Shown: in pieces, positions 55,301-63,935 of the stretch
How positions within the stretch are numbered: position 1 is the first letter of the stretch
Layout: the number at the start of each line of letters is the position of its first letter
NCBI RefSeq assembly: GCF_004138485.1
Contig: NZ_RYEV01000010.1
Span: 248,001 to 312,000, forward strand
DNA from: Peristeroidobacter soli
GTDB lineage: Bacteria > Pseudomonadota > Gammaproteobacteria > Steroidobacterales > Steroidobacteraceae
Direction of reading: 5' to 3'
Length of the DNA stretch: 64,000 nucleotides
The notes under the pieces: generated by a model
Seen by the model: the letters and a program-made list of their open reading frames with translations, nothing else
The model's database searches: none
What the model was told of the DNA's origin: nothing
Translations under genes and position numbers: made by a program

Positions 55301-58191
55301 ACGCTGTCGCTCAACGCCTCGACATAGATGCCCTTGGTCGCGATGTTGCTGAAGTCGCCACCATCGATGGTGATGTCGCGGAACAGCGCGTCGCCGGCGG
55401 GATCGATGTCGAAGCTGATGCCGACATCGGCGTTGCTGATGTTCACATCCAGAATCGCGAGCCCGTCCACCCGCGCCGAGCTGTTGTTGGTCCCGCCGGT
55501 CGCATTCAGGCCTGAGATGCCGGTGTCGACGTTGGTAATGACCAGCGAATCCAGCGTCAGATTGCTCAACGTCTGCGCCGCCTCGGCCATGCCGATACCG
55601 ACCGTGAAGCCGCTGATCGTGACGCCGGTGATGCTCACGTTGCTCGCGGCGATGGTGATGCCTACGCCGCCGCTGCCGACGATGGTGGCACCCGGCTCAC
55701 CGACAATGGTGACGCCGCTTGCAATCGTGACACCGCCCGCATGCTGGCCAGCGGCGAGCACGATGGTGTCGCCGTCCAGCGCGGCTGCAAGCGCGGCTTG
55801 CAGCGATGTGAAGTCACCATTGCCGGACGCATCGACGATGAATGTCGCCGGCGACCTCAGCTCGGCAGCATCAACCGTGGTGTCGGCGAACTGCACGAGC
55901 TCGACGCCGGTAAAGGTATCGGTGCCGTCGGGCGAGCCTCCGCGATTGTCCGTCACCGTGTAGGTCCCGCTGTCGCGGTCGTAGCTCACGGTGTAATCGG
56001 CGCGATTGCCCGAGTACACGACGGTATCGGTGCCCGCGCCGCCTGCGATGGTGTCGTTGCCGGCACCTGCGTGGATCACATCATCGCCCGCACCGGCCAC
56101 GATGGTGTCATCGCCGGCACCTGCGTAGATCACATCGTCGCCTGCGCCGCCTGACAACACATCATTACCGGCCGAGCCGGAGATCGTGTCGTTGCCACCC
56201 GTTCCTTCGATTACGAACGCACCGTCGATCGAGTTGTCGGTCGTCGTGAGATTGCCCGCGTTGGCGATGACCACGCCATTGCTGCCGCCGTCGGCGACGG
56301 TGACGTTCTCGAGCGTCAGCCCATCGAGCGTTGCCGGATTCGTGGTGTAGCTGCTGTCGCCCTCATAGCCACGTGCCGCTATCTTGATGCCGGTGCCCGC
56401 ACCGGTGCCGTCGAGCCCCGAGCCGGCGAAGCTCGAATCCCGAATGACGATATTGACGTAATCGCCGTACTTCAGGTTGATGTCGAAGCCGGCGTTGTAT
56501 TGATAGTTGGGATCGACGCCACTGCCATTCACCGTCACGTTCTGGAACAGCGCATCGGACAGCTTCTCGGTGTAGAAGCCCTTCTGAGTGTTGTCGTTGA
56601 ACGTGGTGTTCGAGAACCCGACGTGGCTCACGTGGCTTTCGCCGCTCAGGCCGCGGTCGGAATACCAGCCGATGTTGTTGCCATCGAAATGACTGTCGGC
56701 GACGGTGAGATGATCCACAGACGCCGTGCTGGGCACCTTGACGCCAACACCGTTGCCGCTCGCGGTCACTGTCTGCAGCGTAAGATAGCTCACATTCTGC
56801 AGATTCAGTCCGTACGCGAAGCCGCTGAAAGTGAGGTTCTCGATGACCAGCTCATCACCGGCTTCACCGCTCGCGCCGCTGCCGATCGCGAGGCCGCTGC
56901 CCGTGCCGCTGCCCTGAACCGTCACGTCGCCCAAGCCCTTCAGGTGCACGAACTTGCCGAGACTCAACGACTCAGCGTACGTGCCGGAGGCGATCAGCAC
57001 CGTATCGCCGCGGTCGGCGGCGGCAATCGCTGCCTGGATGGAACCAAAGCCTTCGCCCGCCTGATCGACCAGCACATACACGACACCGTCGACCTGCACT
57101 TTGTCGACCCCCTCCAGCACGACCGAGGCGTCGCCATTGGACACGACCCACTCGCCGTCGCTGAAATCAATCGACCAGCCCGCGCCATACACGTCGCGGC
57201 CCGACGTGTCCGCGCGCAAGGTGATGTCGTCGTAGAGATAGGTCTCGCTTTGCCCGGAGCCATTGTGGCTGTGGACCATCACGGTATCGACCTTCGTGAC
57301 ATCGAACCCGTCCGCTCCCCACACCGCCGCGCCGTCGGCAGCCGTGTAGACGGTTTCACCGTTTATCTCGAAGCGCATCTCGCCCGCACCGGGTGGGGTC
57401 ACGATGGCGAGATCGACCCAGCCGTCGCCAGCGTGATTGACATAGGCGCTCCACTGACCGGAGCCGTCGTGCCCGCCGTTCGCGTCGGGGCCGTCGTCGA
57501 GCCAGATGCGAAAGCCCCCTGTGAACTGCGTCCCATCCGTGGCCGTCGCGCCAAGCGTCGCGGCCCGGTCCGCATCGACATATTCAAACGCGGTGAACCA
57601 GCCGGCGCCGCCGATGGAGTTCTCCGCATTCTGCATCTGTACCCATACGCCGCTGGTCTGCGCCACGCCGTCGCTCGAAAACTCCGGATCGATATAGAAG
57701 CGGGCTTCGACGGCCGCGCCGTTGCTGAGATCCACGTCCCATCGCTCGGTGGAGCTCGGCAGGTATTTCACGCCCTGATAGGCCCGCGAGCCGGTGGTGA
57801 CGCCGGCGCCATTGGTGTTGAAGGCAAGCACGCTGTTGCTCTCATCCGTCGGATCGCTGACGACCGTGAGCGATGCCAGCGCCGTGCGATCCGATTTCCA
57901 ACCGGCGTTGGCGACGCCGGCGAGGGTGGCATCGGAGCTCGCACCGTCCAGACTGAAGACGGACGCGTCGTAGCTCAAATCCCGGAACAGGAAACCGCTC
58001 ACACCCTCGGCTTGCACCACCTGACCGCGCAGCCAGGTTTGCTCCGGGCCCGCGCCGAGCAGCGTGAGATTGCTGGTCTCGATCGGAAAAAACCCTTCGT
58101 ACGATCCCGGCGCCAGCTCGATGGTGTCGCCGTCGACCGCGGCCGCGAGGGCGACCTGGAGCTCTAACGAATTGGTGACCGTGACCGACAT
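49357..58191 (-). CDS. 2,944-residue beta-helix/RTX protein, type I secretion substrate
   Basis: Starts at ATG 58191 (MSVTVTNSL), with GAGGA 7 bases upstream; no signal peptide. It opens directly with a parallel beta-helix start ([17 protein letters not shown]). A lectin-like (concanavalin A type) domain spans about 110-345. Then beta-helix blocks alternate with RTX blocks (near residues 664-724 and 1114-1237, with smaller ones later), each RTX block followed by a (V/A)(F/Y)SG---DY---- module; about five such modules are seen. Residues ~2150-2520 hold about six ~58-residue repeats ([21 protein letters not shown] type). The C terminus carries RTX repeats and a tail with [19 protein letters not shown]. 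It is the first gene of a two-gene unit with the 1,120-residue adhesin. The role is inferred to be a glycan-binding surface or matrix protein. Confidence 0.88.
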   Translation of the reverse strand: MSVTVTNSLELQVALAAAVDGDTIELAPGSYEGFFPIETSNLTLLGAGPEQTWLRGQVVQAEGVSGFLFRDLSYDASVFSLDGASSDATLAGVANAGWKSDRTALASLTVVSDPTDESNSVLAFNTNGAGVTTGSRAYQGVKYLPSSTERWDVDLSNGAAVEARFYIDPEFSSDGVAQTSGVWVQMQNAENSIGGAGWFTAFEYVDADRAATLGATATDGTQFTGGFRIWLDDGPDANGGHDGSGQWSAYVNHAGDGWVDLAIVTPPGAGEMRFEINGETVYTAADGAAVWGADGFDVTKVDTVMVHSHNGSGQSETYLYDDITLRADTSGRDVYGAGWSIDFSDGEWVVSNGDASVVLEGVDKVQVDGVVYVLVDQAGEGFGSIQAAIAAADRGDTVLIASGTYAESLSLGKFVHLKGLGDVTVQGSGTGSGLAIGSGASGEAGDELVIENLTFSGFAYGLNLQNVSYLTLQTVTASGNGVGVKVPSTASVDHLTVADSHFDGNNIGWYSDRGLSGESHVSHVGFSNTTFNDNTQKGFYTEKLSDALFQNVTVNGSGVDPNYQYNAGFDINLKYGDYVNIVIRDSSFAGSGLDGTGAGTGIKIAARGYEGDSSYTTNPATLDGLTLENVTVADGGSNGVVIANAGNLTTTDNSIDGAFVIEGTGGNDTISGSAGNDVLSGGAGDDVIYAGAGDDTIVAGAGDDVIHAGAGNDTIAGGAGTDTVVYSGNRADYTVSYDRDSGTYTVTDNRGGSPDGTDTFTGVELVQFADTTVDAAELRSPATFIVDASGNGDFTSLQAALAAALDGDTIVLAAGQHAGGVTIASGVTIVGEPGATIVGSGGVGITIAASNVSITGVTISGFTVGIGMAEAAQTLSNLTLDSLVITNVDTGISGLNATGGTNNSSARVDGLAILDVNISNADVGISFDIDPAGDALFRDITIDGGDFSNIATKGIYVEALSDSVIRDITMSQVGQNAQENLPGNGIDINLKYGSYANIVIEGFIFTQVGGTATANDAAISIKARDDGSYANNPGIYVGDLIVRNGTIDGTGTGVQLGEPGKHNAGPDVVIEGVRVSNYLTSDSFGAFNNLSEATLSVAGSGSLIDTGVNSSEVHILGGAGNDTLTGTRGDDVLVGGAGTDVLRGGDGDDTLSGGLGNDTLEGGAGNDMLDGGDGIDVLRGGDGNDSLNGGLGNDTLEGGAGNDVLDGGAGNDILRGGAGDDALTGGAGDDTIDGGEGHDTAHFSGDLSEYGIQFQGATVIVTHRNGGADGVDTLTNVETLQFASGSLDLSAGIRVFDANGQLKALYTDLEQALTVAQDGDVIELRAGDYVLNLDASFEGRIGSSITLRGPNSGLAGDSAVRGAEAVIRVFGGVLEVAASNVTFDGISLAGSILAGSGEADGFTLRNSIVNGGANTAVQLIGVDDAVIANNAISGATGIEAQSFGDLSIGSNRFVTTEAGVRLEPGAAAENAHVTGNIFQGGHYGVSLEGGTASYDNATAITISGNTFLGQTVTGVYADGALPASLDGSLGASLPLNLYGTTSTNGPVKSIDVTFASSADNLLVGSAGDDVLDGTAGNDIIRSGGGNDRLTGGIGDDHLYGGAGVDTAVFSGSQSDYVFGRDASGAITVTSTGGALDGTDRLYGIERLYFAGEDRYLDVSDPSLDLSSLNIQVAPGQGGDALQNALDALVLEGDSVTFGAGDYQGAQGAISKDASVVLDGAQGMSLQVTGDAGRTQLTISGNGQLNVSGGSAGMVLNASGYTGDGTYTGGNGNDVIVGGSGNETFVLSHGGGQNIVDGGDGDNTITLTSAVNGVVVDLDAGASLGSNFADDFAGSDVDLRAQLNNYLGDAYGLAYHASETDPDSAALLFGVTGVVGSKYDDLLIGSEGNNVLNGAGGNDIIIGKGGDDVAVFAGNAADYVITRADSETVASNETIAEWLASLGMDPDGFDLTRPIFRVIYAGNDPLLATDSLVQVETLRFTGSGEVNYTVAQDAGGYYLQLADGGVTYSAGTDVVGDDNYVRGGSGADRLTGGDGNDKLRGGAGDDVLVGGLGQDDLDGGEGSDRYEILPEIENEDGEVIGTGIEAGDIIADSGSSGTDSIKLMGSGVVDLSVATILGIENLEFSDLGNEVTATGGQLDAMTVTGGAASDTLIVALGDNDQVSLTVSGVETVRLRSDGASVVDITSVTDTDLSLEAGHSADSVTLNGVSLDVDANAYVGELTLAGVTGENLSITSGSGRTRIASDSAVITVGATRLADDVALTLTGNSSFTVTGLVGDVDASESSGALNVTTTNNGVDDRIEIATGSGMTSVTGGGANDEIIIDATAQLEVRQLTLAGVSAVTVTGMAGNVAAAALTGRLSVTTADASDDAITIVTGASDTSIDGVGADDTVTVNAGALAEGATDSVLTLSGASAFSVGSLVGDLVATDLAGELAVTLADANDNAISIKTGSAATRIAGTASNDVVSIDATGLDDASTLTLTGASAFVVSALAGNVDASGATGAVTVNGIGDGQQITGGSGADSLTGGAGDDRIAGGVGADFLGGGAGSDILIGGEGDDLLYGGEDEAVDYLIGGEGTDYAIFLGSREDYTFETVTTSVDGQSDVSVLKVTNNANQSFDYVHLNTEWLIFTDDVAAYRQNDTAYNDKVASTDLRDYAVRVFDSNGDSLGGFDTLGEAIAAAQSGYRLEIADNADFSTEGVLLVTSNLTISGGAGVQIAGIELGEGVTSLHLGGAFSTEIWGNELDNVIVGNLGGHVIHGGAGNDFIDLRASVGANSVDGGTGDDRIIGGAGDDLLMGGAGADLIVSTAGADTVIGGAGNDYLVIGSVDGRALTVQGGSGNDQFIIDNFTGEAALSLDAIISDFRRGQDVLDLSHLQNAVGGQLDRGDLGLVASNDAQIDLSALFSEAGAADGSLTLSMINGLRLTNSDFVFDPLQAYGWQEALLS
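54480..54850 (-). repeat. Main RTX nonapeptide block with 108-base higher-order repeat
   Basis: About thirteen GGxGxDxLx nonapeptides in a row. The DNA shows a longer period: the stretches beginning near 54587 and 54695 are nearly identical over ~95 bases, i.e. four nonapeptides (36 residues, 108 bases) duplicated as a unit. Confidence 0.8.
56020..56210 (-). repeat. N-terminal RTX nonapeptide block
   Basis: About seven nonapeptides ([35 protein letters not shown]) end the first beta-helix region of the 2,944-residue protein and precede a [10 protein letters not shown] module. They are predicted calcium-binding beta-roll turns. Confidence 0.75.
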
Positions 58192-58275
58192 GCTTCTATC
58201 CTCGATGCGCTGGTGAAACTCACAGTGGCAGCGAGAATGATCGATCAATCGCGAAGCGCCGGCGGTTCAGATGCG

Positions 58276-58293
58276 TTCAGGATGAATGTTATT
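58276..58293 (-). promoter_or_regulatory. Shared upstream element, 2,944-residue gene copy
   Basis: The plus-strand 18-mer TTCAGGATGAATGTTATT lies 91 bases (from its ATGAAT part) upstream of the start at 58191, in the same orientation as the other copies. It contains a small inverted repeat GAAT-gtt-ATTC. Confidence 0.5.
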
Positions 58294-58449
58294 CGAGCGC
58301 GCGAGCGGATCTTTCCCTCCCCTCGGGTCGCTCGTGCCCGCATTGCATTCACTTTGGATGCGATTGAGCAGGCGCGCGACCGCGCCCTTAGGCCAAGCTA
58401 CGCCTACCCCAGCTCCACCTCATCCGTCATCCACCTAACAGCGACCCAC

Positions 58450-58923
58450 ATGCCATTCCGTGATCTGCGCCGGCACTTAGCCAACATCCATCGCATTCTC
58501 GACCGGGTTCAGCCGAGCCGCAGCGGCCAGGACGGCACCGCCATCGCCACGGGGCTGAGTCAGTCGTTGAGCTCGCTGGCGAAAGCCGCGCGTGTGCAAG
58601 GCCTCACCACTTACTGTTCCCTGTCCTTGCACGTTCTGGAGCAACTCGCCTCCGCCAGGCGCACCGGCTATCTGCCCGTCGATACGCGAGCCGTACTGCA
58701 CGACTGGATGCGGCTGTCGTGGACCTATTTGATCGCGCCCGCAAATCCGGCGCATGCCGCCGAACTGATCGAGCACATGGGCAGTCGACGCTGGGAGCGG
58801 CCGGTCTGTCACATTCAACGACAGGCGCTGCTCGAGAGCTTGAAGATGGAGGCGTTGCAGCTGGCGCTGTTACACAAAGGTTACGCGCGCCCCTCAGCGC
58901 TCCACTCCATGTGTCAGAGCTAG
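58450..58923 (+). CDS. Helical protein, FimL/HPt-like, function uncertain
   Basis: 157 residues from ATG 58450 (MPFRDLRRHL). Longer in-frame starts exist back to 58213, but that stretch overlaps the RTX promoter region and looks non-coding. The protein is almost all helix. The pattern ALxx...LEQLASARRTGYLPVD...LHDWMRLSWTYLIAPANPAHAAELIEHMGSRRWERP recalls the inactive HPt-like repeat of FimL and ChpA, scaffold proteins of type IV pilus/c-AMP control; I could not confirm that. No phosphoacceptor-type H-x-x-K-G motif is present. It is divergent from the 2,944-residue RTX gene; its 3' end overlaps the transporter gene tail to tail by 30 bases. Confidence 0.6.
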   Translation: MPFRDLRRHLANIHRILDRVQPSRSGQDGTAIATGLSQSLSSLAKAARVQGLTTYCSLSLHVLEQLASARRTGYLPVDTRAVLHDWMRLSWTYLIAPANPAHAAELIEHMGSRRWERPVCHIQRQALLESLKMEALQLALLHKGYARPSALHSMCQS

Positions 58924-60414
58924 CATTCGAGGCGTGAGCCACCATGCGGCTGCGCCCAGCACCAGCAGCGTGATGGACATCGCGAAGAACAAGGGGCGCA
59001 ACCCCCAGGTGTAACCCAGCGTGCCGATGTAGCCGGTCATCCAGGTCCCGATACCGATCGTGAGATACCAGCCGCCGATGAACACCGCCGACAGCGCGCG
59101 GGGCGCGAGCCGGCTGGTCAAGGCGATCTGATTGGGCCACACCAGCACATCGCCGACACCGAAGAGCACATAGACCAGCGCCATCCACAGCCACGACAGT
59201 TTCGAGCCTTCGTTCGAAGTCACCATGCCGGCCAGACACGCCAGCAGCAGATAGGCCGCGCCGATGACCAGCAAGCCCCAGGCGAGCTTGACGGGCGCGC
59301 TCGGGTTGCGGCCGCGCCGTTCGAGCGTGTTCCAGAGCCGGATGGCGCAAGGGGTGAGGATCACGAAAGAAAGGGTCGCGACGTTGACCAGCCAGGTGCT
59401 CGGTATGGTCCAGCCCAACAGCCCTCGATCCAGGTGCGTGTCGACGAACAGCAGCAACAGGCCACCGGCTTGAAAGAATGCCGCCGCGTACAGCGCGGTG
59501 AGCAGACCCTGCCAGAGAATGACTTTGATACGATCCCATTCGGGCCGGGTCAGCCGGCGCAACGTGGCTACCCCTGCCCCCTGGCTCACCGGAGTCACGC
59601 CGATATCACCGAGATAGGCGCGCTGCTTCCACAAGTAGACAGTCAGGCTCAGCAGCATGCCGAGCGCGGCGGCCGCAAAGCCCCAGTGCCACCCCATTCG
59701 TTCGCCGAGAAAACCGACCACGGCTGTGCCAAGGATGCACCCCACATACACGGCCGCGAAGAACAGGCCGAAAGCGCTATCGCGACGGCGATCGCCTGCG
59801 ACGAAGAAATGACTGACGATGGAAGAAATCGTCGGCTTGATGAGTCCGGTGCCGATCAGCACCAGCAGCAGTCCGCCGAAGAACGAAACCGACGTGAGCC
59901 GGTAGACCACCTTCGCCGCACCCAGCGTGATTCCCCGCTCCCCGGCCGCGACGGCCATCTGCTGCCACTGCTCGGCTGACAGCGTCCAGTGACCCAAGGG
60001 CACGTTCGCAGCCAACCAGAGCGCGCGAAACATTTCATCGGAAACCGGCGTGGAGAACTTGCCGACCAGCCAGGGCATGAGGGCCGGACCGGCGAGACAC
60101 AGATGTCCCGCTGCAATCATCAATCCACCGAGAAGAATGCAGCGGCGCTCGCCCCAATAGTTGTTGGCAATCCAGCCGCCGAGCAGCGGCCCGGCAAACG
60201 CCGCGCCCACATAGGCACCGTACAACTTGATTGCATCCACCTCGGTCCAGCCGAATCCGCCCCGTTCCACACCCGCCGTCAGGAACAGCACGAAGATGGC
60301 CATCAGGCCCCAGTAACTGAACCGCTCCCACAGCTCAGTGCCTGCCACCAGCAAGACACCCTTGGGATATCCCCACAGCAGCGGTTGCGTCGCCACGGCT
60401 TCCTCACGAACCAT
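58894..60414 (-). CDS. POT/PTR-family proton-coupled peptide transporter
   Basis: About 506 residues from ATG 60414 (GTG 60423 is possible). Twelve or more membrane helices. The family signature ELWERFSYWG in helix 1 (the E-x-x-E-R proton-coupling motif) and the second signature region (GTGLIKPTISSIVSHFF, FGLFFAAVYVGCILG) are both present. It imports di- and tripeptides with protons. It is the last gene of an operon whose other products are a DoeA-like M24 hydrolase (7-16 bases upstream) and an exported M28 peptidase, so it probably takes up their small peptide products. Confidence 0.9.
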   Translation of the reverse strand: MVREEAVATQPLLWGYPKGVLLVAGTELWERFSYWGLMAIFVLFLTAGVERGGFGWTEVDAIKLYGAYVGAAFAGPLLGGWIANNYWGERRCILLGGLMIAAGHLCLAGPALMPWLVGKFSTPVSDEMFRALWLAANVPLGHWTLSAEQWQQMAVAAGERGITLGAAKVVYRLTSVSFFGGLLLVLIGTGLIKPTISSIVSHFFVAGDRRRDSAFGLFFAAVYVGCILGTAVVGFLGERMGWHWGFAAAALGMLLSLTVYLWKQRAYLGDIGVTPVSQGAGVATLRRLTRPEWDRIKVILWQGLLTALYAAAFFQAGGLLLLFVDTHLDRGLLGWTIPSTWLVNVATLSFVILTPCAIRLWNTLERRGRNPSAPVKLAWGLLVIGAAYLLLACLAGMVTSNEGSKLSWLWMALVYVLFGVGDVLVWPNQIALTSRLAPRALSAVFIGGWYLTIGIGTWMTGYIGTLGYTWGLRPLFFAMSITLLVLGAAAWWLTPRMLALTHGVER

Positions 60415-60430
60415 CACGACCACGCGGGCG

Positions 60431-61633
60431 CTAGTCGATCACGATCAGCCGGCGGGGCAAGGTGCAGAATGTTTGCGCACCTTCATCAGTGACGCGGAGG
60501 GTCTCGCTGAAAACGTACCCTTCCTGCTTCTCCCAGATCCCGAGAATCAAATGCACCGTCGAGTCTGCGCGCAGCTCGCGCGGATCGTCGCGTTGCAGAC
60601 TGTAGCTGCCCTCCGTCCAATCGATGCCGATGCCGTAGCCGATTCTCGACTCCTTGCGCACGCCGCGCCCAGCAAACGCTTTCCAGAATGCCGCGTAAAC
60701 ATCCGAGCATCGGGCGCCGGTTCGTAACGCCGGCAGCGTCGCCTCGAAGCTGTCTCGAACGATGCTGTCGATCTCGAGCAGCCGAGCCGGCGGCTTGCCG
60801 AGAAACACCGTGCGAGCAACCGCGGCACAATAGCGATAACGAAATGCGCCAAGCTCGAAGTTCGTCTGCGAATTCGGCGCATAGACGCGGTTCGACCAAT
60901 TGAGATGAGGCGCGCTCGCGAACGGCGTCACTGGCATCGTCACCGCATCGAACGGTGCCGTGCCGGGCTTGCCTGGCAAGCCGCTGCACAACTTCCCGAC
61001 GATCGTCCCTCCAACCTCGCTCTCCGGCACACCGACCGCGATCCGGTCGATGCCGGCCAGCAACGCCTGCTCACCGATACGAGCCGCATCGGTCATGACA
61101 TCGAGTTCCGCCGGTGATTTCACCGCGCGTATCTCGCTCAACCAACCGCCCGCATCGACCAGCTCCATGTCTCCCAGCGCCTCCGTCAGCGCCGCATGGG
61201 CATCGACGCCCAGACCCGGTCCGTTACGTTCGAAGGCCAGACGGGTCGCCCGAGTCCGGCTGCGAATGATGCGAGCGATCTCGCGCCAGACCGGCAGCAG
61301 GCTCAGTCCCAGCACGCGCTCGTCGTAGGCTTCGATGTTCCGATCGGCGACCCAGGTGGTTGCCGTGGCACACGGCACGTCCATCTCGCGCAGGATCATG
61401 ATCGGTTCGGCGTCCTGCAGCGTCACCAGCATTCCTTGAGGAATGTAAGCGGAGTTGCCCTGGTAGCCGGTGAGATAACTGATGTTCGACTGACTGATCA
61501 CGAACAGCGCTTCGACCCCGGCACGCGACATCTTCTGCTTTACGGCGCTCAATCGAGCCCGAAACTCCGCCACCGCAAACGGCAGGTCCAGCGTCGCACG
61601 TGAAAGTTCGTCGTTGCCATGATTCATGCTCAT
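60431..61633 (-). CDS. M24-family hydrolase, DoeA/Xaa-Pro peptidase-like, altered metal site
   Basis: 400 residues from ATG 61633 (ATG 61627 is possible). It has the two-domain pita-bread layout: a creatinase N domain (about 20-165: LFVISQSNISYLTGYQGNSAYI) and the C domain (about 175-400). Several positions that bind metal in aminopeptidase P are changed: the first Asp region reads NFELGAFRYRYCAAVART and the His of GHGIG is Tyr (RIGYGIGIDWTEG). The end (HLILGIWEKQEGYVFSETLRV) resembles ectoine hydrolase DoeA and related non-metal members. A hydrolase of small amides is plausible; ectoine is not implied, since no ectoine genes are present. It lies between M28 peptidase and POT transporter genes with gaps of 4-7 bases. 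Confidence 0.82.
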   Translation of the reverse strand: MSMNHGNDELSRATLDLPFAVAEFRARLSAVKQKMSRAGVEALFVISQSNISYLTGYQGNSAYIPQGMLVTLQDAEPIMILREMDVPCATATTWVADRNIEAYDERVLGLSLLPVWREIARIIRSRTRATRLAFERNGPGLGVDAHAALTEALGDMELVDAGGWLSEIRAVKSPAELDVMTDAARIGEQALLAGIDRIAVGVPESEVGGTIVGKLCSGLPGKPGTAPFDAVTMPVTPFASAPHLNWSNRVYAPNSQTNFELGAFRYRYCAAVARTVFLGKPPARLLEIDSIVRDSFEATLPALRTGARCSDVYAAFWKAFAGRGVRKESRIGYGIGIDWTEGSYSLQRDDPRELRADSTVHLILGIWEKQEGYVFSETLRVTDEGAQTFCTLPRRLIVID

Positions 61634-61637
61634 GCCC

Positions 61638-63935
61638 TCACCGCTGCTGATTCAACAAAGTGGTCGCGCGATCCAATCGATCGCAGTATTCGCTCAGCAC
61701 GCCGGTCGTGCTCTTAAGCTGCCGTTGCGCCTCATCCCACCGCCCCGCTTCACCCGGCTCACGGATGGCCGGCAGCGTCTTCACGCCGTAGCCGCTCAGC
61801 GCTCCGGAGGCGTAGATCGCGTGCTTGTACCAATCCCTGCCGGGCAATCCTCCCGGCATCGTGAGCGCCTGCTCCATTCCCTGCAGCAGCGCATTGAGCT
61901 GGCGACGTCTCGCATCGGGCAGCGTCGAGCCCGATGAGACATGAGCAAGATGGGCAGCGTCATAGCGCTCCGCGCTCGCTTTCAAGCGCGTCACTACGGC
62001 ATCGAGCGCGGCGAAATCGATCTCTGGAACCTCCGCTTCACGCTCCGGTGGCAGCACACGCCGGAGCGGATCGGCCGCCAGCACGAACGATCCATCCTCC
62101 AGCAGTTCGTTCAACGCGAGCGCCGTCTCGCGTTTGTCCTTGACCAGCGCTTGCAGCTCTTGCAGATATCCTCGAACGGCATCCGCGAAACCGACGAACG
62201 ACACTGGAACGATCTCGGCCTCGGCGACTCGCAGGACGATTCTGCCAACGGTCTGTGCCTCGGCGATGCCATAGGAGAAATCGGGATCGCCAAATCTCAC
62301 ATAGTGTTCGAACGTGTCGTAGTTCGAATGGTAGATGCCGTCGTGCTCGCCTTCGCCGCCGTATTCGACGTTCAGCGAGGCGATTCCCAGATGCTGCAGG
62401 AAGGCCGCGAAATCCGAGCCGCCGCCGAGGGCGTAAATTGGCAGATCCGCTCCGAGCTTCGCCTGCCGAGCGATGCGCTTGCTCTCCTCACTGGCACCGG
62501 GCCGCTGCCCCTCCACTCTCATCGACGCCCGCAGGCGCTCGTAGACGCTTGCTTTCGTCTGCGGATCGATCACCTCACGCGCGACATCGCTCACCAGGGC
62601 TTGTAGCGAATGACTGCCCGCCGCGTTGAGAAAGCCACGCGTGTTGGCATCCGAGTTGAGATACAGAATCGCCTTTCGTCGCAGCTCATCGGCGTTGGCT
62701 TCGGCCCATTCCGTGGAGCCCAGCAGGCTGGGCTCCTCGCCATCCCAACTGGCAAAGACCAGGGTCCGCCGCGGTCGCCAGCCTTGTTTCAGCAACGTGC
62801 CGATGGCCTTTGCCTCCGCCATCATCGCCACGTGCCCGGACAGCGGATCCCACGCACCGTAGGTCCATGCATCGCGATGGTTGCCACGGATCACCCACTG
62901 ATCCGGGCTGTCACGCCCGGGGATCGTTGCTATGACGTTGTGTAGTGTCTGCAAGCGCCACTGCGAAACGATTTTCAGATGGACCTGCGCTGGACCCGGA
63001 CCAAGGTGATAAGTCAGCGGCAAGCCGCCGCGCCAGGCCGTCGGCGCCACGGGTCCCGCGAGCGCTTCGAGCAGCGGCTGCGCATCCGCATAGGAGATGG
63101 GCATGACGGGGATCTTCAGCACGGATCGAGCATCGGCCACATCCAAACGCCGTGCGTGCTTGGTCGCACCGACGCCAGGCGTCAAGGGATCACCGGGATA
63201 CAGCGACGTGTCCAGCACTGAGCCACGCTGCACGCCGCTTTGCGGACGCCACGCGCCCTCGGGATACACATCCCCTTCCCCGTAGCCGTCGTCTCGTGGA
63301 TCGGAATAAATCAAACATCCGATCGCGCCATGCTCGTAAGCGAGCTTGGGTTTCAGGCCGCGCCAGCCCCCGCCGTAGCGAGCGATGACGATCTTTCCTT
63401 TGACGTCGACACCGCGGCGAGCCAGCTCGCGATAATCATCGGGCATTCCGTAGTTCACATAGACCAGCGGCGCGGTGACGTCGCCGTCGCCGCCATAGAT
63501 GGCATAGGGCTGCAATGTATCGGTGCGCTGTGACGTTGCATCGCCCGCGACGGCCGGCTCCTGCAAGCTCGCCACGAATTTGCGAGGTGCGATCAGCGCC
63601 AGCGAGTGCTCCTTCAGCGTCGGATAGAGCACGTCGAATGTCTCGATCCTGGCACGCCAGCCCCACTGTTGGAACCGATCGCGAACCCAGCGGGCATTCT
63701 GCAGATTGTGGGCCGCTCCGACATGATTCGGTTCGGCCGACATCCGTTGCAACCATTGGCGCAGATCGGCTGCGTTCAGCTGCGTATCGAAGCGCTGCTC
63801 GAGCGCTCGCTGGCGCGCGGCAGCCTCGGTGTGAAATCCAAGCATCGCTTGTGCCGGCACCTCACTGGCAGCCGCGGTCCACGACACTATCGAGGCCAGC
63901 GCCGCAGACAGCAGCAGACGAGAGCAAAATCTCAT
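61638..63935 (-). CDS. Exported M28 peptidase, glutamate carboxypeptidase II-like
   Basis: 765 residues. A signal peptide (FCSRLLLSAALASIVSWTAAAS) is followed by a PA domain insert (about 130-290: PLVYVNYGMPDDY, GKIVIARYGG) and the zinc peptidase core. H353 (GNHRDAW) and D363 (DPLSG) have the same 10-residue spacing as the zinc ligands of human GCPII; the catalytic Glu pair is in DGEE, the third-metal Asp in LNSDAN, and the last His in YHSNYDTFEHY. All ligands appear intact, so periplasmic or secreted cleavage of C-terminal residues from peptides is expected. A C-terminal helical dimerisation domain completes the family layout. The start overlaps the stop of an upstream gene cut by the window edge. 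Confidence 0.92.
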   Translation of the reverse strand: MRFCSRLLLSAALASIVSWTAAASEVPAQAMLGFHTEAAARQRALEQRFDTQLNAADLRQWLQRMSAEPNHVGAAHNLQNARWVRDRFQQWGWRARIETFDVLYPTLKEHSLALIAPRKFVASLQEPAVAGDATSQRTDTLQPYAIYGGDGDVTAPLVYVNYGMPDDYRELARRGVDVKGKIVIARYGGGWRGLKPKLAYEHGAIGCLIYSDPRDDGYGEGDVYPEGAWRPQSGVQRGSVLDTSLYPGDPLTPGVGATKHARRLDVADARSVLKIPVMPISYADAQPLLEALAGPVAPTAWRGGLPLTYHLGPGPAQVHLKIVSQWRLQTLHNVIATIPGRDSPDQWVIRGNHRDAWTYGAWDPLSGHVAMMAEAKAIGTLLKQGWRPRRTLVFASWDGEEPSLLGSTEWAEANADELRRKAILYLNSDANTRGFLNAAGSHSLQALVSDVAREVIDPQTKASVYERLRASMRVEGQRPGASEESKRIARQAKLGADLPIYALGGGSDFAAFLQHLGIASLNVEYGGEGEHDGIYHSNYDTFEHYVRFGDPDFSYGIAEAQTVGRIVLRVAEAEIVPVSFVGFADAVRGYLQELQALVKDKRETALALNELLEDGSFVLAADPLRRVLPPEREAEVPEIDFAALDAVVTRLKASAERYDAAHLAHVSSGSTLPDARRRQLNALLQGMEQALTMPGGLPGRDWYKHAIYASGALSGYGVKTLPAIREPGEAGRWDEAQRQLKSTTGVLSEYCDRLDRATTLLNQQR

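Noticed and set aside
49357-58191. AlgE-type mannuronan C5-epimerase
   Set aside because: Beta-helix plus RTX alternation is similar, but the catalytic YGFDPHE motif is not seen and the modules are arranged differently.
60431-61633. Ectoine hydrolase (doeA) by name
   Set aside because: The C-terminal motifs resemble DoeA, but no other ectoine degradation or synthesis gene is present and the neighbours point to peptide use.
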